A DNA stretch of 30,852 nucleotides from an uncultured Eubacteriales bacterium (GTDB taxonomy: Bacteria > Bacillota > Clostridia > Oscillospirales > Butyricicoccaceae), in assembly GCA_910579575.1 (NCBI GenBank), contig CAJTUM010000022.1, positions 1 to 30,852 of the forward strand, read 5' to 3'. The position numbers and the translations under genes are program-made. Below are positions 22,424 to 30,522 of the stretch, one piece after another. Under the pieces are notes generated by a model. That model was not told the origin of the DNA, searched no databases, and saw only the letters and a list, made by a program, of their open reading frames with translations. How positions within the stretch are numbered: the first letter of the stretch is position 1; each line of letters opens with the position of its first letter.

Positions 22424-23671
22424 TCAGCCGATTAGGTCCAGGATCATGCCGGCATACATCTTGCAGGCGTTGACCACGTCCTTCACATCCACGGTTTCAT
22501 TATATGTGTGAATACCCTCGGCGTTGGAGGGGCCGTATTGGATGGTGGAAATGCCTGCTTCCCGGAAATAGCGGGTGTCGCTGCTGGCCCATTGGTAGGC
22601 GGCGATCAACTCGACCCCCATCAGCTCCTTGGCGCAGCGCCGGGCGGAGCGAACAATGGGATCGTCTGTCGAGCAATAGTTGCCCGTTTCGCCGCCCCGG
22701 TATGTAATCTGGCAGCAATCCTCCAGCCCCAGGCCGGCCACAATCTGATGCAGACGCTCTTTGACCTGGCTGCCGGACACGCCGATGGGGACCCGGGAAT
22801 CCACGTCCAGCTCGCATTTGTCCGCCACCATGTTGTATTTGGAACCGCCCTGAATGACGCCAAAATTCAGCGTCACATGGTCCATGCAGTTTTCCACTCC
22901 AGGAACCTTCTGGATCTCTCGAATGGCCTGCTTGGAAACCTCCATCACCTGAGCGATTTCGCCGGCATATTCCCCCCGAATCTGCCGCAGGGATTTCATG
23001 GCCTGCATCAGCTCGCCCATGCGCTCCACGGCGCTTTCGCCCACATAAGGAGACAGGCTGCCGTGGGCGCTGCGGCCGGACATGACGATATGGACGCCCA
23101 GGTTGCCCTTTTGGCCCACTTCGATGTTATCATAGCCGGTGGGCTCGGGCACAATGCCCCAGTCGCCCTGAATATACCCATGTTCAAAGAGCCATTGCGT
23201 CCCATGGTAGCCGCCGGTTTCCTCATCCGGCACAATGGCGTAAAGAATTTCGCCCTCCAGCTGGGCGTTTTGCTGGGCCAGCATGGCGATGGCAAACAAA
23301 GAGGCGCCCAGGCCGCATTTCATATCCGAAGTTCCTCGGCCCAGCATCCGTCCGTCCACAATTTGGCCGGAATAGGGCGGAAATTCCCATTTCTCCCGGT
23401 CGCCGGCAGGCACAACGTCGCAATGGCCGTTAAACACCACTCGTTTGCCTCCCTTTTTCCCGAATGTGGCCAGAATATTGGGCCTATCAGGAACAGGACG
23501 CACAACCTCATAGGGAATGTTGTAGGAATCCAAAAAATCGCAGAGGAATTTTGTGACCTCTTCCACATCGCAGGGCGGGTTTTCTGAGGGGATTTGAATC
23601 AGCTTGGCGCAAAAATCCAACAAATCCTGTTGACGCCGGTCGATGACGCTCCATATTTCGTTGCTGGTCAT
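22424..23671 (-). CDS. M20 family metallopeptidase, ArgE/DapE-like (415 aa)
   Basis: Cytosolic two-zinc deacylase/peptidase. Metal ligands fit the family: H in FNGHCDVVPAG (about 86), D in GRGTSDMKCG (about 118), the catalytic pair EE in VPDEETGGYHG (about 152-153), E in IVPEPTG (about 180), and the late H in EGIHTYNETV (about 387). The dimerisation domain lies between about 190 and 300 (GRSAHGSLSPY). Length is normal. The family includes acetylornithine deacetylase, succinyl-diaminopimelate desuccinylase and dipeptidases; nothing in the context chooses between them. ATG 23671 has AAAGGA upstream. It is the second gene of the operon, 67 bases after the kinase-like gene. Confidence 0.88.
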   Translation of the reverse strand: MTSNEIWSVIDRRQQDLLDFCAKLIQIPSENPPCDVEEVTKFLCDFLDSYNIPYEVVRPVPDRPNILATFGKKGGKRVVFNGHCDVVPAGDREKWEFPPYSGQIVDGRMLGRGTSDMKCGLGASLFAIAMLAQQNAQLEGEILYAIVPDEETGGYHGTQWLFEHGYIQGDWGIVPEPTGYDNIEVGQKGNLGVHIVMSGRSAHGSLSPYVGESAVERMGELMQAMKSLRQIRGEYAGEIAQVMEVSKQAIREIQKVPGVENCMDHVTLNFGVIQGGSKYNMVADKCELDVDSRVPIGVSGSQVKERLHQIVAGLGLEDCCQITYRGGETGNYCSTDDPIVRSARRCAKELMGVELIAAYQWASSDTRYFREAGISTIQYGPSNAEGIHTYNETVDVKDVVNACKMYAGMILDLIG

Positions 23672-23738
23672 AACAAATCGTCCTTTCTTTTGGGCGGCTG
23701 AGCCGCAGTTTTTCATTCGGTTTTGATTCTCTTGTGAT

Positions 23739-24665
23739 CTATCGTCCGGCAGAGCCGATAAATTCCCGCAGCAGCGAATCCGCCGGCGCTTTTTCTGGCA
23801 GAACGGCGGGCAGAGCCTGCAAGAAGCGCAGCAATTCTTGGCTGAGGCGGCCGGCCTTGCCCTCTTTCGGCAGATTTTCTGCCGAAAGGAAGCTGGCATA
23901 CAGCGCGGCCTCATAGGGAATAAAGGAATCCAGCTCAAAATCGGCCATTCGCTTGAAGGGAAGGATATGGCTCTCCTCCCCGGCGGCCACGGCGGGCAGC
24001 ATAGCCATCGTCTGCTCAAAATTCCGTCCTCGGTACAGGCTGTCCCGCAGCAACCGCCGCATGAGCCGAATCCGCGAAGGGTGCAGGCAGTCGCCCTCTT
24101 GCGTCCGCAGCCGCGTGCGCACGCTGATATAAACCCTGCTGGCAAAGTCCGCCGCCCCAGACACGGCGGGATTTAAGGCATGAATACCCTCAAAAATCAC
24201 AAATTCTTCGGGCGCCCGCTGAAAGCGGAACCCCGGCTTCCGGGTCTGGGTGGGAAAGTCGTAATCAGGGACGTTTACCGGCCTGCATTCAAAAATTTCC
24301 TGCATCTGCTGGCTGAACAGCGGAATATCCAGCCGATAAGGCGATTCATAATCGATGTCTCCTTCGGGCGTTAGCGGGATATTGGGGCTGGGGATCGGCA
24401 GAAAATAATTGTCCATAGACAAAAAACGAGCCGGACAACCCCGCTTTTCCAGCGCCTGCGCCAGGCGGGCGGCTGTTGTGGTTTTGCCCGAGCCCGAGGG
24501 ACCGCACAGCAATACCACAGGCCGCTCTTTCTTTTCCTGGACCAGCGAAGCGGCCACAGAGTCCACCTGATCCAGGTAGTCTTGTTCGCATTGACGGATG
24601 AAATCCTCTCCCGATTCCGTCAGGCTGCTTTTCAGCAAATCCATATCAAAAAATTGTATTGTCAT
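23739..24665 (-). CDS. Uridine kinase/phosphoribulokinase-family P-loop protein (308 aa)
   Basis: The P-loop GPSGSGKTTT is at residues 55-64, followed by RFLSMDNYFLP and the conserved DYESPYRLDIPLF and NVPDYDFPTQTR segments, then FVIFEGIHALNP with the Walker-B-like acid. These are the features of the uridine kinase / phosphoribulokinase family. Clostridia often carry a longer form with an N-terminal TGS-like or ThrRS-like part; here only about 45 helical residues precede the kinase domain, so this is the short form. Substrate (uridine, another nucleoside or a sugar) cannot be told from sequence. ATG 24665 follows AGGAGC, and a near-consensus promoter lies at 24738-24766. First gene of the operon kinase, M20, rmuC, tgt, yajC, TIGR04086. 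Confidence 0.85.
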   Translation of the reverse strand: MTIQFFDMDLLKSSLTESGEDFIRQCEQDYLDQVDSVAASLVQEKKERPVVLLCGPSGSGKTTTAARLAQALEKRGCPARFLSMDNYFLPIPSPNIPLTPEGDIDYESPYRLDIPLFSQQMQEIFECRPVNVPDYDFPTQTRKPGFRFQRAPEEFVIFEGIHALNPAVSGAADFASRVYISVRTRLRTQEGDCLHPSRIRLMRRLLRDSLYRGRNFEQTMAMLPAVAAGEESHILPFKRMADFELDSFIPYEAALYASFLSAENLPKEGKAGRLSQELLRFLQALPAVLPEKAPADSLLREFIGSAGR

Positions 24666-24737
24666 CTATCGATCGCTCCTAAGGGCGGCTTTGCCGCGTT
24701 TTTGTCGTGATTTTTGCGGATCGTATGGCGCAAGATT

Positions 24738-24766
24738 ATTATATCAAACTTTCTCCTTTGCCGCAA
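24738..24766 (-). promoter_or_regulatory. Promoter of the kinase-rmuC-tgt-yajC operon
   Basis: On the minus strand TTGCGG (24761-24766) and TATAAT (24738-24743) with a 17-base spacer, about 73 bases before ATG 24665. Confidence 0.65.
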
Positions 24767-24829
24767 GACGGGCGAGCCGGCAAAGCCTCTCCATTCTTCC
24801 AATGGAAAAAGAAAGACGCTTTGTCGCGG

Positions 24830-24858
24830 TTGAATCCCGTCGGAAATTGAGATATAAT
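24830..24858 (+). promoter_or_regulatory. Promoter of the spoIID-like operon
   Basis: TTGAAT (24830-24835) and TATAAT (24853-24858) with a 17-base spacer. A second AT-rich run with TATAAT-like hexamers follows at about 24904-24928. The two divergent promoters account for the gene-free gap 24666-24968. Confidence 0.65.
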
Positions 24859-24968
24859 AGAGCAAGAACGCCTGGCCGGCCGGCCCGCGCCTGCGCATTC
24901 TTCCTTATATAATAATAGATATAATATAGCCGTTATAACAGAAAACTTCTCCCGGAAAGGGGATTGGG

Positions 24969-26672
24969 ATGAAACTGCAAAAACGATTTTTCTTACTCTG
25001 TTTCTCGCTGCTGCTTTTTTCTTTCTGTCTGCTGGGGCCGGAAAGCCGGGCGCTGGAGACAAATCCGGTGGTGCGCGTGGGCCTATACTATGGCTCCAAC
25101 GCTCTGCCTGCCGCCAACCTGCAAAATGTCTCCGGCATGGGGTCCGGTTATCGGCTGGGATATTTCGATTGGCCCTCCGGCCGCTTTACCTCTTTGATGG
25201 AAATTGACACAGTGGAAATCACCATTGTCAAGGATAAGCTGCTCTACATCAGCGCCGACAAAACTTATACCGACGTGGCTCCGGCCAACTATAGTTCGAC
25301 CGTCGGCCCCTATCATTTGCAGACCAGCCGGCGATTCTCCAGTTGGCAGGAGGCGCTGGCCTTTTGCCAATCGCTTTCCATGGAGGCGTTTCCCGCCTAT
25401 GTCGACGGCGCTTACGTCGCCCGAATCGGGCAATACGGCTCTTCTGCCCAGGCCCAGAGCGCCCAAGCCGCCGTGGCCGCTGCGGCGGGCGAGGTGTCTA
25501 TCTGCGGATACAGCCAGAGCTGCTATACCGTCACAGCCACAGGCTCCCACGACATCTTATTCGAGCTGGACAGCGGCGGCCATTGTTTGGGCGTCCAGCC
25601 CCGCGGGGAGCATACCCAGACCTGGTTCAAAGGATATAAATATTACGGCGGCTTTGAATACAACCGGGTCAACGGAAACGACGTCACTGTAATCAACGTG
25701 GTGGAAATGGACGATTACCTCAAGGGCGTAGTTCCCTATGAGATGAGCGCCTCCTGGCCGACAGAAGCGCTGAAAGCCCAGGCCCTGTGCGCCAAATCCT
25801 ACTGCGTCCAAAACAAAAACAAGCATAAAACCCAGGGGTTTGACTTGTGCAATTCCACCGACTGCCAGGTGTATCGGGGAACCAACTCCGCCACCGCCAA
25901 TTCCGACGACGCTGTGGAGGCTGTCTCCGGTCAATACGTCACCTACAACGGTCAGATCGCCCAAACGTTTTACCATGCCTCCAGCGGCGGCGCCACGGAG
26001 GATGTGGAAAACATCTGGGACGATTATGTTCCCTATCTGCGAGGCGTGGAGGATACATATTTGACCAACAAGATCAGTTGGTCGGCCCAGTTGACCAACG
26101 AAAGCGTGGCGGCCATTCTGCGTGGCAAAGGCTACAGCGTCTCCTCTGTGACGGACCTTTATGTCAGCGGCTTGACCCGCAGCGGCAATGTCCGAGAGCT
26201 GACAGTGGTGCAATCCAGCGGCAGTCCTCTGGTCTTCTCCGGCGAAAAGGCCCGTACAATCTTAAATAGCTCCGCCTACGGCGTGTCTTTCCTCAGCCAG
26301 CGATATACGGTCTCCGGCAACGGCGGCAGTCCCTCCGACGGGTCGTCCGCCGGCGTAGGCGCGGCCTATGTCAACGACCAGAAAATCAGCCTTTCCGGCT
26401 TGCAGGCCGTTGGCAAAAGCGGCCTTTCCCCTGTGGCCTCCGGCAATCTCTTTGCTGTTACAGGCAAAGGCGTAGCTGCGCTGAACGTCTCGTCTTCGGC
26501 CTCTTCGGCCAATACGGCGGGCAGCGGGGTTTACGCCGTGTCCGGTTCGGGCAGCGGCCACCATGTGGGGCTGAGCCAATGGGGCGCCAACGGCATGGCC
26601 AAGGCGGGGTTCGATTACCAGCAAATCGTCAAATTTTATTTTACAGGAGTGCAGGTGGGCCCTGCTGCGTGA
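24969..26672 (+). CDS. SpoIID/LytB domain protein (567 aa)
   Basis: Exported peptidoglycan lytic transglycosylase of the SpoIID family. A signal peptide covers about 1-28 (RFFLLCFSLLLFSFCLL core). Residues about 95-190 look like a SPOR-type repeat region (SSWQEALAFCQSL, YVARIGQYGSSAQAQ), probably for binding denuded glycan. The SpoIID domain spans about 235-560: MDDYLKGVVPYEMSASWPTE holds the probable catalytic Glu, then LKAQALCAKSYC, YHASSGGATEDVENIW with YVPYLRGVED, and the final SGSGHHVGLSQWGANGMAK. It is much longer than classical SpoIID, so it may not be the engulfment enzyme itself. A Ser/Gly-rich stretch lies at about 445-465. RBS GGAAAGG precedes ATG 24969. queA follows after five bases. 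Confidence 0.9.
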   Translation: MKLQKRFFLLCFSLLLFSFCLLGPESRALETNPVVRVGLYYGSNALPAANLQNVSGMGSGYRLGYFDWPSGRFTSLMEIDTVEITIVKDKLLYISADKTYTDVAPANYSSTVGPYHLQTSRRFSSWQEALAFCQSLSMEAFPAYVDGAYVARIGQYGSSAQAQSAQAAVAAAAGEVSICGYSQSCYTVTATGSHDILFELDSGGHCLGVQPRGEHTQTWFKGYKYYGGFEYNRVNGNDVTVINVVEMDDYLKGVVPYEMSASWPTEALKAQALCAKSYCVQNKNKHKTQGFDLCNSTDCQVYRGTNSATANSDDAVEAVSGQYVTYNGQIAQTFYHASSGGATEDVENIWDDYVPYLRGVEDTYLTNKISWSAQLTNESVAAILRGKGYSVSSVTDLYVSGLTRSGNVRELTVVQSSGSPLVFSGEKARTILNSSAYGVSFLSQRYTVSGNGGSPSDGSSAGVGAAYVNDQKISLSGLQAVGKSGLSPVASGNLFAVTGKGVAALNVSSSASSANTAGSGVYAVSGSGSGHHVGLSQWGANGMAKAGFDYQQIVKFYFTGVQVGPAA

Positions 26673-26677
26673 ACGAC

Positions 26678-27703
26678 ATGAAAAAAAGCGATTTTACCTA
26701 TGACTTGCCAGAAGAGTTGATTGCCCAGACGCCTCTGGAGCGGCGGGACGGCTCTCGTTTGCTGGTTTTAGACAAGCAAACCGGCCAAATGGAGCATCGG
26801 CATTTTTATCAGATCGGCGACTATCTGCGCGCTGGAGATTGCCTGGTCGTCAACGACACTCGGGTGATTCCTGCCCGGCTTTACGGCCAGAAAACGGATA
26901 CCGGCGGCGCGGCGGAAGTATTATTGCTCAAAGACCTGGGCCAGGGCGGCTGGGAGTGCATTGTCTACCCGGGCAAGCGGCTGAAAGCCGGCGCGCGACT
27001 AACCTTTGGCGACGGACGGCTGAACGCTACTGTTCGCCAGGTTTTGGAGAATGGAAACCGCGTGATTGATTTTGAGTGCCAAGGCGTTTTTTTGGAGATT
27101 TTGAACCAACTGGGCGAGATGCCCCTGCCCCATTATATTAAGGAAAAGCTGACCGATCCAGACCGATATCAAACGGTTTACAGCAGAGAGCCTGGCTCGG
27201 CGGCGGCGCCCACTGCCGGCCTGCATTTTACCCCGGAGCTCATGGAACAGCTGAAAAAGCAAGGCGTGATTTTTGCCCCCGTGACGCTTCATGTGGGCCT
27301 GGGTACCTTTCGGCCGGTGAAGGAGGAGGAGATTGCCGACCATGTGATGCACGCCGAGCAATATTTCGTCTCTCCAGAAACGGCGGAAATCGTCAACCAA
27401 GCGCGGCAGGCGGGCGGGCGGATTCTCGCCGTGGGCACCACGTCCTGCCGTACGCTGGAAACCGTAGCCGACGACAACCGGACGATTCGCCCTGGCCAGG
27501 GCTCCACCGATATTTTTATCTATCCGGGCTATTCCTTTAAAGCCGTCGACGGGCTAATTACCAATTTCCATCTGCCTGAAAGCACTTTAGTGATGCTGGT
27601 TTCTGCTTTGGCAGGCCGAGAATCTATTCTCGCTGCTTACCGGCAAGCGGTAGAGCGGCGCTATCGCTTTTTCAGCTTCGGCGACGCGATGTTGATTTTG
27701 TAA
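26678..27703 (+). CDS. queA: S-adenosylmethionine:tRNA ribosyltransferase-isomerase QueA (341 aa)
   Basis: Transfers and rearranges the ribosyl group of S-adenosylmethionine onto preQ1 in tRNA, giving epoxyqueuosine, the step after Tgt. Family hallmarks: the start MKKSDFTYDLPEELIAQTP, LVVNDTRVIPARL, LPHYIKE, the AAPTAGLHFT motif, LHVGLGTFRPV, and TNFHLPESTLVMLVSA. Length is the family norm. ATG 26678 matches the family start exactly; its ribosome binding site is weak, and GTG 26669 overlapping the spoIID-like stop (26672) is a possible alternative or re-initiation site. The distance to the spoIID-like gene implies one transcript. Confidence 0.96.
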   Translation: MKKSDFTYDLPEELIAQTPLERRDGSRLLVLDKQTGQMEHRHFYQIGDYLRAGDCLVVNDTRVIPARLYGQKTDTGGAAEVLLLKDLGQGGWECIVYPGKRLKAGARLTFGDGRLNATVRQVLENGNRVIDFECQGVFLEILNQLGEMPLPHYIKEKLTDPDRYQTVYSREPGSAAAPTAGLHFTPELMEQLKKQGVIFAPVTLHVGLGTFRPVKEEEIADHVMHAEQYFVSPETAEIVNQARQAGGRILAVGTTSCRTLETVADDNRTIRPGQGSTDIFIYPGYSFKAVDGLITNFHLPESTLVMLVSALAGRESILAAYRQAVERRYRFFSFGDAMLIL

Positions 27704-27740
27704 GGCGACTCCCCCGCCCACAGGAAAGGAGACTGTCGTT

Positions 27741-28136
27741 TTGTTATTTCATTCGTTTCGCTCCCAGGAAGAGCGCAGAGAATTTGGCGGCTCTTATTTT
27801 ATCGAATTGCAGCATTGCCGATTGGCGCAAAGCGTCGCGCTGGAAACCATCGTTTCGGTTGACGCGATCCGCTGTTGGGCCAATGATTCGCTTTATCTCT
27901 ATGGCGACGACGATACTCTATTTGTATCTCAGTATGGAGACCTTTTGATAGACGGCGTTTATCATAACGGAAGAAGCGGCCCAGTCGATCTTTGTGGAAT
28001 CAATTACTATTCGCAGCGGCACAGCAACCTCATTGCAAAGAGGATACAGGAAAGGAAGCCCTTGGATTATCAGGTCTTATTAAATTGGCTGGAAAACGGA
28101 ACAGACTATAACGGCTTTTATATTTTAGGACTTTGA
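27741..28136 (+). CDS. Hypothetical protein (131 aa)
   Basis: Unrecognised protein. TTG 27741 has AAAGGAG nine bases upstream. The product is mixed alpha/beta with a Tyr/Asp-rich centre (LYLYGDDDTLFVSQYGDLLIDGVYHNG) and a C-terminal helix followed by GTDYNGFYILGL. No signal peptide or membrane segment. Base composition is more AT-rich than the adjacent queA. It is the last gene before a bidirectional terminator and follows queA by 37 bases, so it may be read through from that operon. It could be a small regulatory or immunity-type protein; nothing allows a choice. Confidence 0.7.
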   Translation: MLFHSFRSQEERREFGGSYFIELQHCRLAQSVALETIVSVDAIRCWANDSLYLYGDDDTLFVSQYGDLLIDGVYHNGRSGPVDLCGINYYSQRHSNLIAKRIQERKPLDYQVLLNWLENGTDYNGFYILGL

Positions 28137-28175
28137 TTTTCGTTTCGCCGCTTGTTTTCATCGATCACAAACAGA

Positions 28176-28209
28176 AAAACCCCGCAGACAATGAAATCTG
28201 CGGGGTTTT
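28176..28209. terminator. Bidirectional terminator between the queA operon and tyrS
   Basis: AAAACCCCGCAGA (28176-28188) pairs perfectly with TCTGCGGGGTTTT (28197-28209), giving A- and T-tails on both strands. Confidence 0.9.
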
Positions 28210-28264
28210 AACTGTTTGAAAACAGCGCTTGCGCTGCGATTGTTTGTATTTCTCGTTGTCTTTT

Positions 28265-29494
28265 TTATTCTATCGTCACCCGGTGGAATGTCTTTTTTCC
28301 CTTTTTAATTAGAAATTCGCCAGACAACTGGATTTTGTCAAAACGAGCGGCAGGGTCGGCGATTTTTTCATCGTTGACCAAAACGCCCCCTTGCTCCACC
28401 AGGCGGCGGGCTTCTTTTTTGGAGGGGGCCAATTTGCATTTGACCATCAAATCCAAAATGCCGATGCCGCCGTCCGTCAAATCGGCTTCGGTCAAGGCGG
28501 TGGAGGGCGTATTGCTCTTGTCGCCGCCGCCGGCAAACAGCGCCTGGGCGGCGTTTTGGGCCTTTTGCGCTTCTTCCGCGCCGTGAACCAGGCTGGTCAG
28601 CTCATAGGCCAAAATTTCCTTGGCTCGGTTGAGTTGAGAACCCTCCCAACGGGCCATTTCGTCGATCTGTTCCAATGGCAAGAAGGTCAGCATCCGCAGG
28701 CACTTGACGACGTCTTTATCGCCTACGTTGCGCCAATACTGATAAAATTCAAAGGGCGAGGTTTTGTCTGGATCCAGCCAGACGGCGTTGCCTGCGGTTT
28801 TGCCCATTTTATTTCCCTGGGAATCGGTGAGCAATGTGATGGTCATGCAGTGGGCGTCCTTGCCCAATTTCCGCCGGATTAGCTCTGTGCCGCCCAGCAT
28901 ATTGCTCCATTGATCGTTGCCGCCGCACTGCATATTGCAGCCGATGGTCTGGAACATATGATAGAAATCATAGGACTGCATAATCATATAATTGAACTCC
29001 AAAAAAGAAAGACCTTTTTCCATCCGCTGTTTATAACAATCCGCCCGCAGCATATTGTTTACGGAAAAACAAGCGCCTACCTCCCGCAGCAGCTCCACAT
29101 AGTTCAGCTTCAGCAGCCAATCGGCGTTGTTTACCATCAACGCCTTGCCCGGGCCTTCGCCAAAATCGATAAACCGCTCCATCTGTCGCTTGAAGCAGGC
29201 GGCGTTGTGGTCGATATCCTCTTTGGTCAGCATTTTGCGCATATCCGTGCGGCCAGAAGGGTCTCCAATCATGGTCGTGCCGCCGCCGATCAGGGCGATA
29301 GGCTTGTTGCCCGCCTGCTGCATCCGTTTCATCAAAGTCAGCGCCATAAAATGACCTGCCGTCAGGCTGTCTGCCGTGCAGTCAAAACCAATGTAAAACG
29401 TGGCCTTGCCGTTGTCGATCAGATCGCGGATTTCCTCTTCGTTGGTTACCTGAGCCACCAGACCTCTGGCGACCAGCTCGTCATACAAAGTCAT
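28265..29494 (-). CDS. tyrS: Tyrosyl-tRNA synthetase (409 aa)
   Basis: Class I synthetase charging tRNA-Tyr. The Rossmann domain begins at about 30 with YIGFDCTADSLTAGHFMA, the HIGH-type signature (TAGH, about 45-48), then GGGTTMIGDPSGR; the tyrosine-binding segment is NYMIMQSYDF...GGNDQWSNM, and the KMSKS-type loop is GNKMGKTAG. A C-terminal S4 RNA-binding domain is present (about 345-409, KKEARRLVEQGGVLVNDEK). ATG 29494 has AAGGAG upstream; the longer open frame to 29596 runs back through the terminator of the leader. Expression is controlled by the T-box leader immediately upstream. Confidence 0.97.
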   Translation of the reverse strand: MTLYDELVARGLVAQVTNEEEIRDLIDNGKATFYIGFDCTADSLTAGHFMALTLMKRMQQAGNKPIALIGGGTTMIGDPSGRTDMRKMLTKEDIDHNAACFKRQMERFIDFGEGPGKALMVNNADWLLKLNYVELLREVGACFSVNNMLRADCYKQRMEKGLSFLEFNYMIMQSYDFYHMFQTIGCNMQCGGNDQWSNMLGGTELIRRKLGKDAHCMTITLLTDSQGNKMGKTAGNAVWLDPDKTSPFEFYQYWRNVGDKDVVKCLRMLTFLPLEQIDEMARWEGSQLNRAKEILAYELTSLVHGAEEAQKAQNAAQALFAGGGDKSNTPSTALTEADLTDGGIGILDLMVKCKLAPSKKEARRLVEQGGVLVNDEKIADPAARFDKIQLSGEFLIKKGKKTFHRVTIE

Positions 29495-29537
29495 TGGTTT
29501 CCATCTCCTTTTTGTATTCTCCAGGCTGGGCAGGCAT

Positions 29538-29818
29538 AAAAAACGCCCTTCTACCCCAGCAGCCGGGATAGAGGGCGAAACATTTCGCGGTACCACCTCT
29601 ATTTTGCATATCCCTTGCGGCGATACGCCTCATGGAGCGCCAACACGCCCCTGCGCTATAACAGGCGCAGCCTGTAACCGCCTACTGGGAATGACAGGAT
29701 TCCGTTGGGGGTTCCGCTCGTGAAGGTATTTCACAGGCGTTTCGCAGCCGCTTTCACCGTCCGCAGCCTCTCTGAAGCGCACATCGCCTGTTACTTCTTT
29801 CAGTCCTAACGTTTTACG
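29538..29818 (-). promoter_or_regulatory. Tyrosine T-box leader of tyrS
   Basis: The minus-strand leader has the parts of a T-box riboswitch. The conserved T-box GGTGGTACCGCG is at 29586-29597. The specifier-loop triplet UAC (Tyr) lies at 29726-29728 in GAAATACCTT. The stem I distal part shows AGAGAGG and GGTGAAAG. The terminator GCCCTCTATCCC.../GGGGTAGAAGGGC with six T is at 29538-29577. Uncharged tRNA-Tyr would stabilise the antiterminator and allow tyrS transcription. Confidence 0.95.
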
Positions 29819-29824
29819 AATAAT

Positions 29825-29853
29825 ACTATAGCAGATTGTTTTTCTGTTGTCAA
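29825..29853 (-). promoter_or_regulatory. Promoter of the tyrS T-box leader
   Basis: On the minus strand TTGACA (29848-29853) and TATAGT (29825-29830) with a 17-base spacer; transcription would start near 29818, at the head of the T-box leader. Confidence 0.85.
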
Positions 29854-29915
29854 GTATGCCGACAGCCGACGTCTTCCTCCCGTCATGCCTTCCGTCATGC
29901 TTTTGAGACAATCTC

Positions 29916-29957
29916 AAAGGCCCTGCCAGCTTTCCATTGGAAGCGGGCAGAGCCTTT
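29916..29957. terminator. Hairpin after the ABC exporter fragment
   Basis: AAAGGCCCTGCCAGCTT (29916-29932) pairs with the AAGCGGGCAGAGCCTTT (29941-29957) region with two mismatches. It is located just after the stop of the minus-strand ABC gene and could end its transcript. Confidence 0.6.
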
Positions 29958-29981
29958 TCGGTTCTTTTGAATGTCTTTCTG

Positions 29982-30470
29982 TTATATTCCAATTCCGGCA
30001 TACTGCGTCATATACAGCTCATAATACTTCCCTTTTGCATGAAGCAGCGTTTCATGGTCGCCGCACTCCACGATTTTACCATGGTCCATCACGACAATCT
30101 GATCCGCATCCCGAATCGTCGATAGACGATGGGCGATCAAAATACTGGTGCGGTCCCGCATGACCATCTGCATAGCGTCTTGAATGGCTTGTTCGGTGCG
30201 GGTATCCACATTGGAGGTGGCCTCGTCCAAAATCAGTATCTTCGGGTCCATGACAAAAGCGCGGGCAATGGCCAGAAGCTGCCGCTGCCCTTGGCTGACG
30301 GATTCTCCAGACCCGATCAAAACAGTATCCAGCCCATTGGGAAGTTTCTGAATCACTTCCTCGCAGCGGCTCATGCGCACAGCCCGCTCAACGTCTTTTG
30401 CCGAAGCGGCCTCGTTGCCATATTTCAGATTGTTTCGCACAGTATCGCTGAACAAGAGAACATTTGTCAA
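29982..30470 (-). pseudogene. ABC exporter ATP-binding domain, 5' part missing
   Basis: The reading frame carries only the second half of an ABC exporter nucleotide-binding domain: LLFSDTVRNNLKYG (Q-loop neighbourhood), the signature VSQGQRQLLAIARA, Walker B ILILDEATSNVD, the switch histidine IAHRLST, and the C-terminal tail VECGDHETLLHAKGKYYELYMTQYA typical of multidrug-type half-transporters. Walker A and the membrane domain, which should precede this point, are absent. The homology ends at about 30467, where an inverted repeat and AT-rich DNA with an unrelated gene begin; the frame continues to 30635 but those residues are not ABC-like. The fragment is thus a truncated gene, probably cut by an insertion or recombination, and cannot make a working transporter. 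Confidence 0.85.
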
Positions 30471-30502
30471 GGGGGATTTCACCCAAAAGATGAAATCTCC
30501 CC
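30471..30502. repeat. Inverted repeat at the ABC/C39 junction
   Basis: GGGGGATTTCA (30471-30481) and TGAAATCTCCCC (30491-30502) are complementary except for one extra T. It lies exactly where ABC homology stops. No T-run follows on either strand, so it is not a simple terminator; it may be the end of an inserted element. Confidence 0.6.
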
Positions 30503-30522
30503 ATAATCTGGAAATTATATTT

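Noticed and set aside
30471..30502. Intrinsic terminator of the C39-like gene
   Set aside because: Neither strand has a T-run after the stem.
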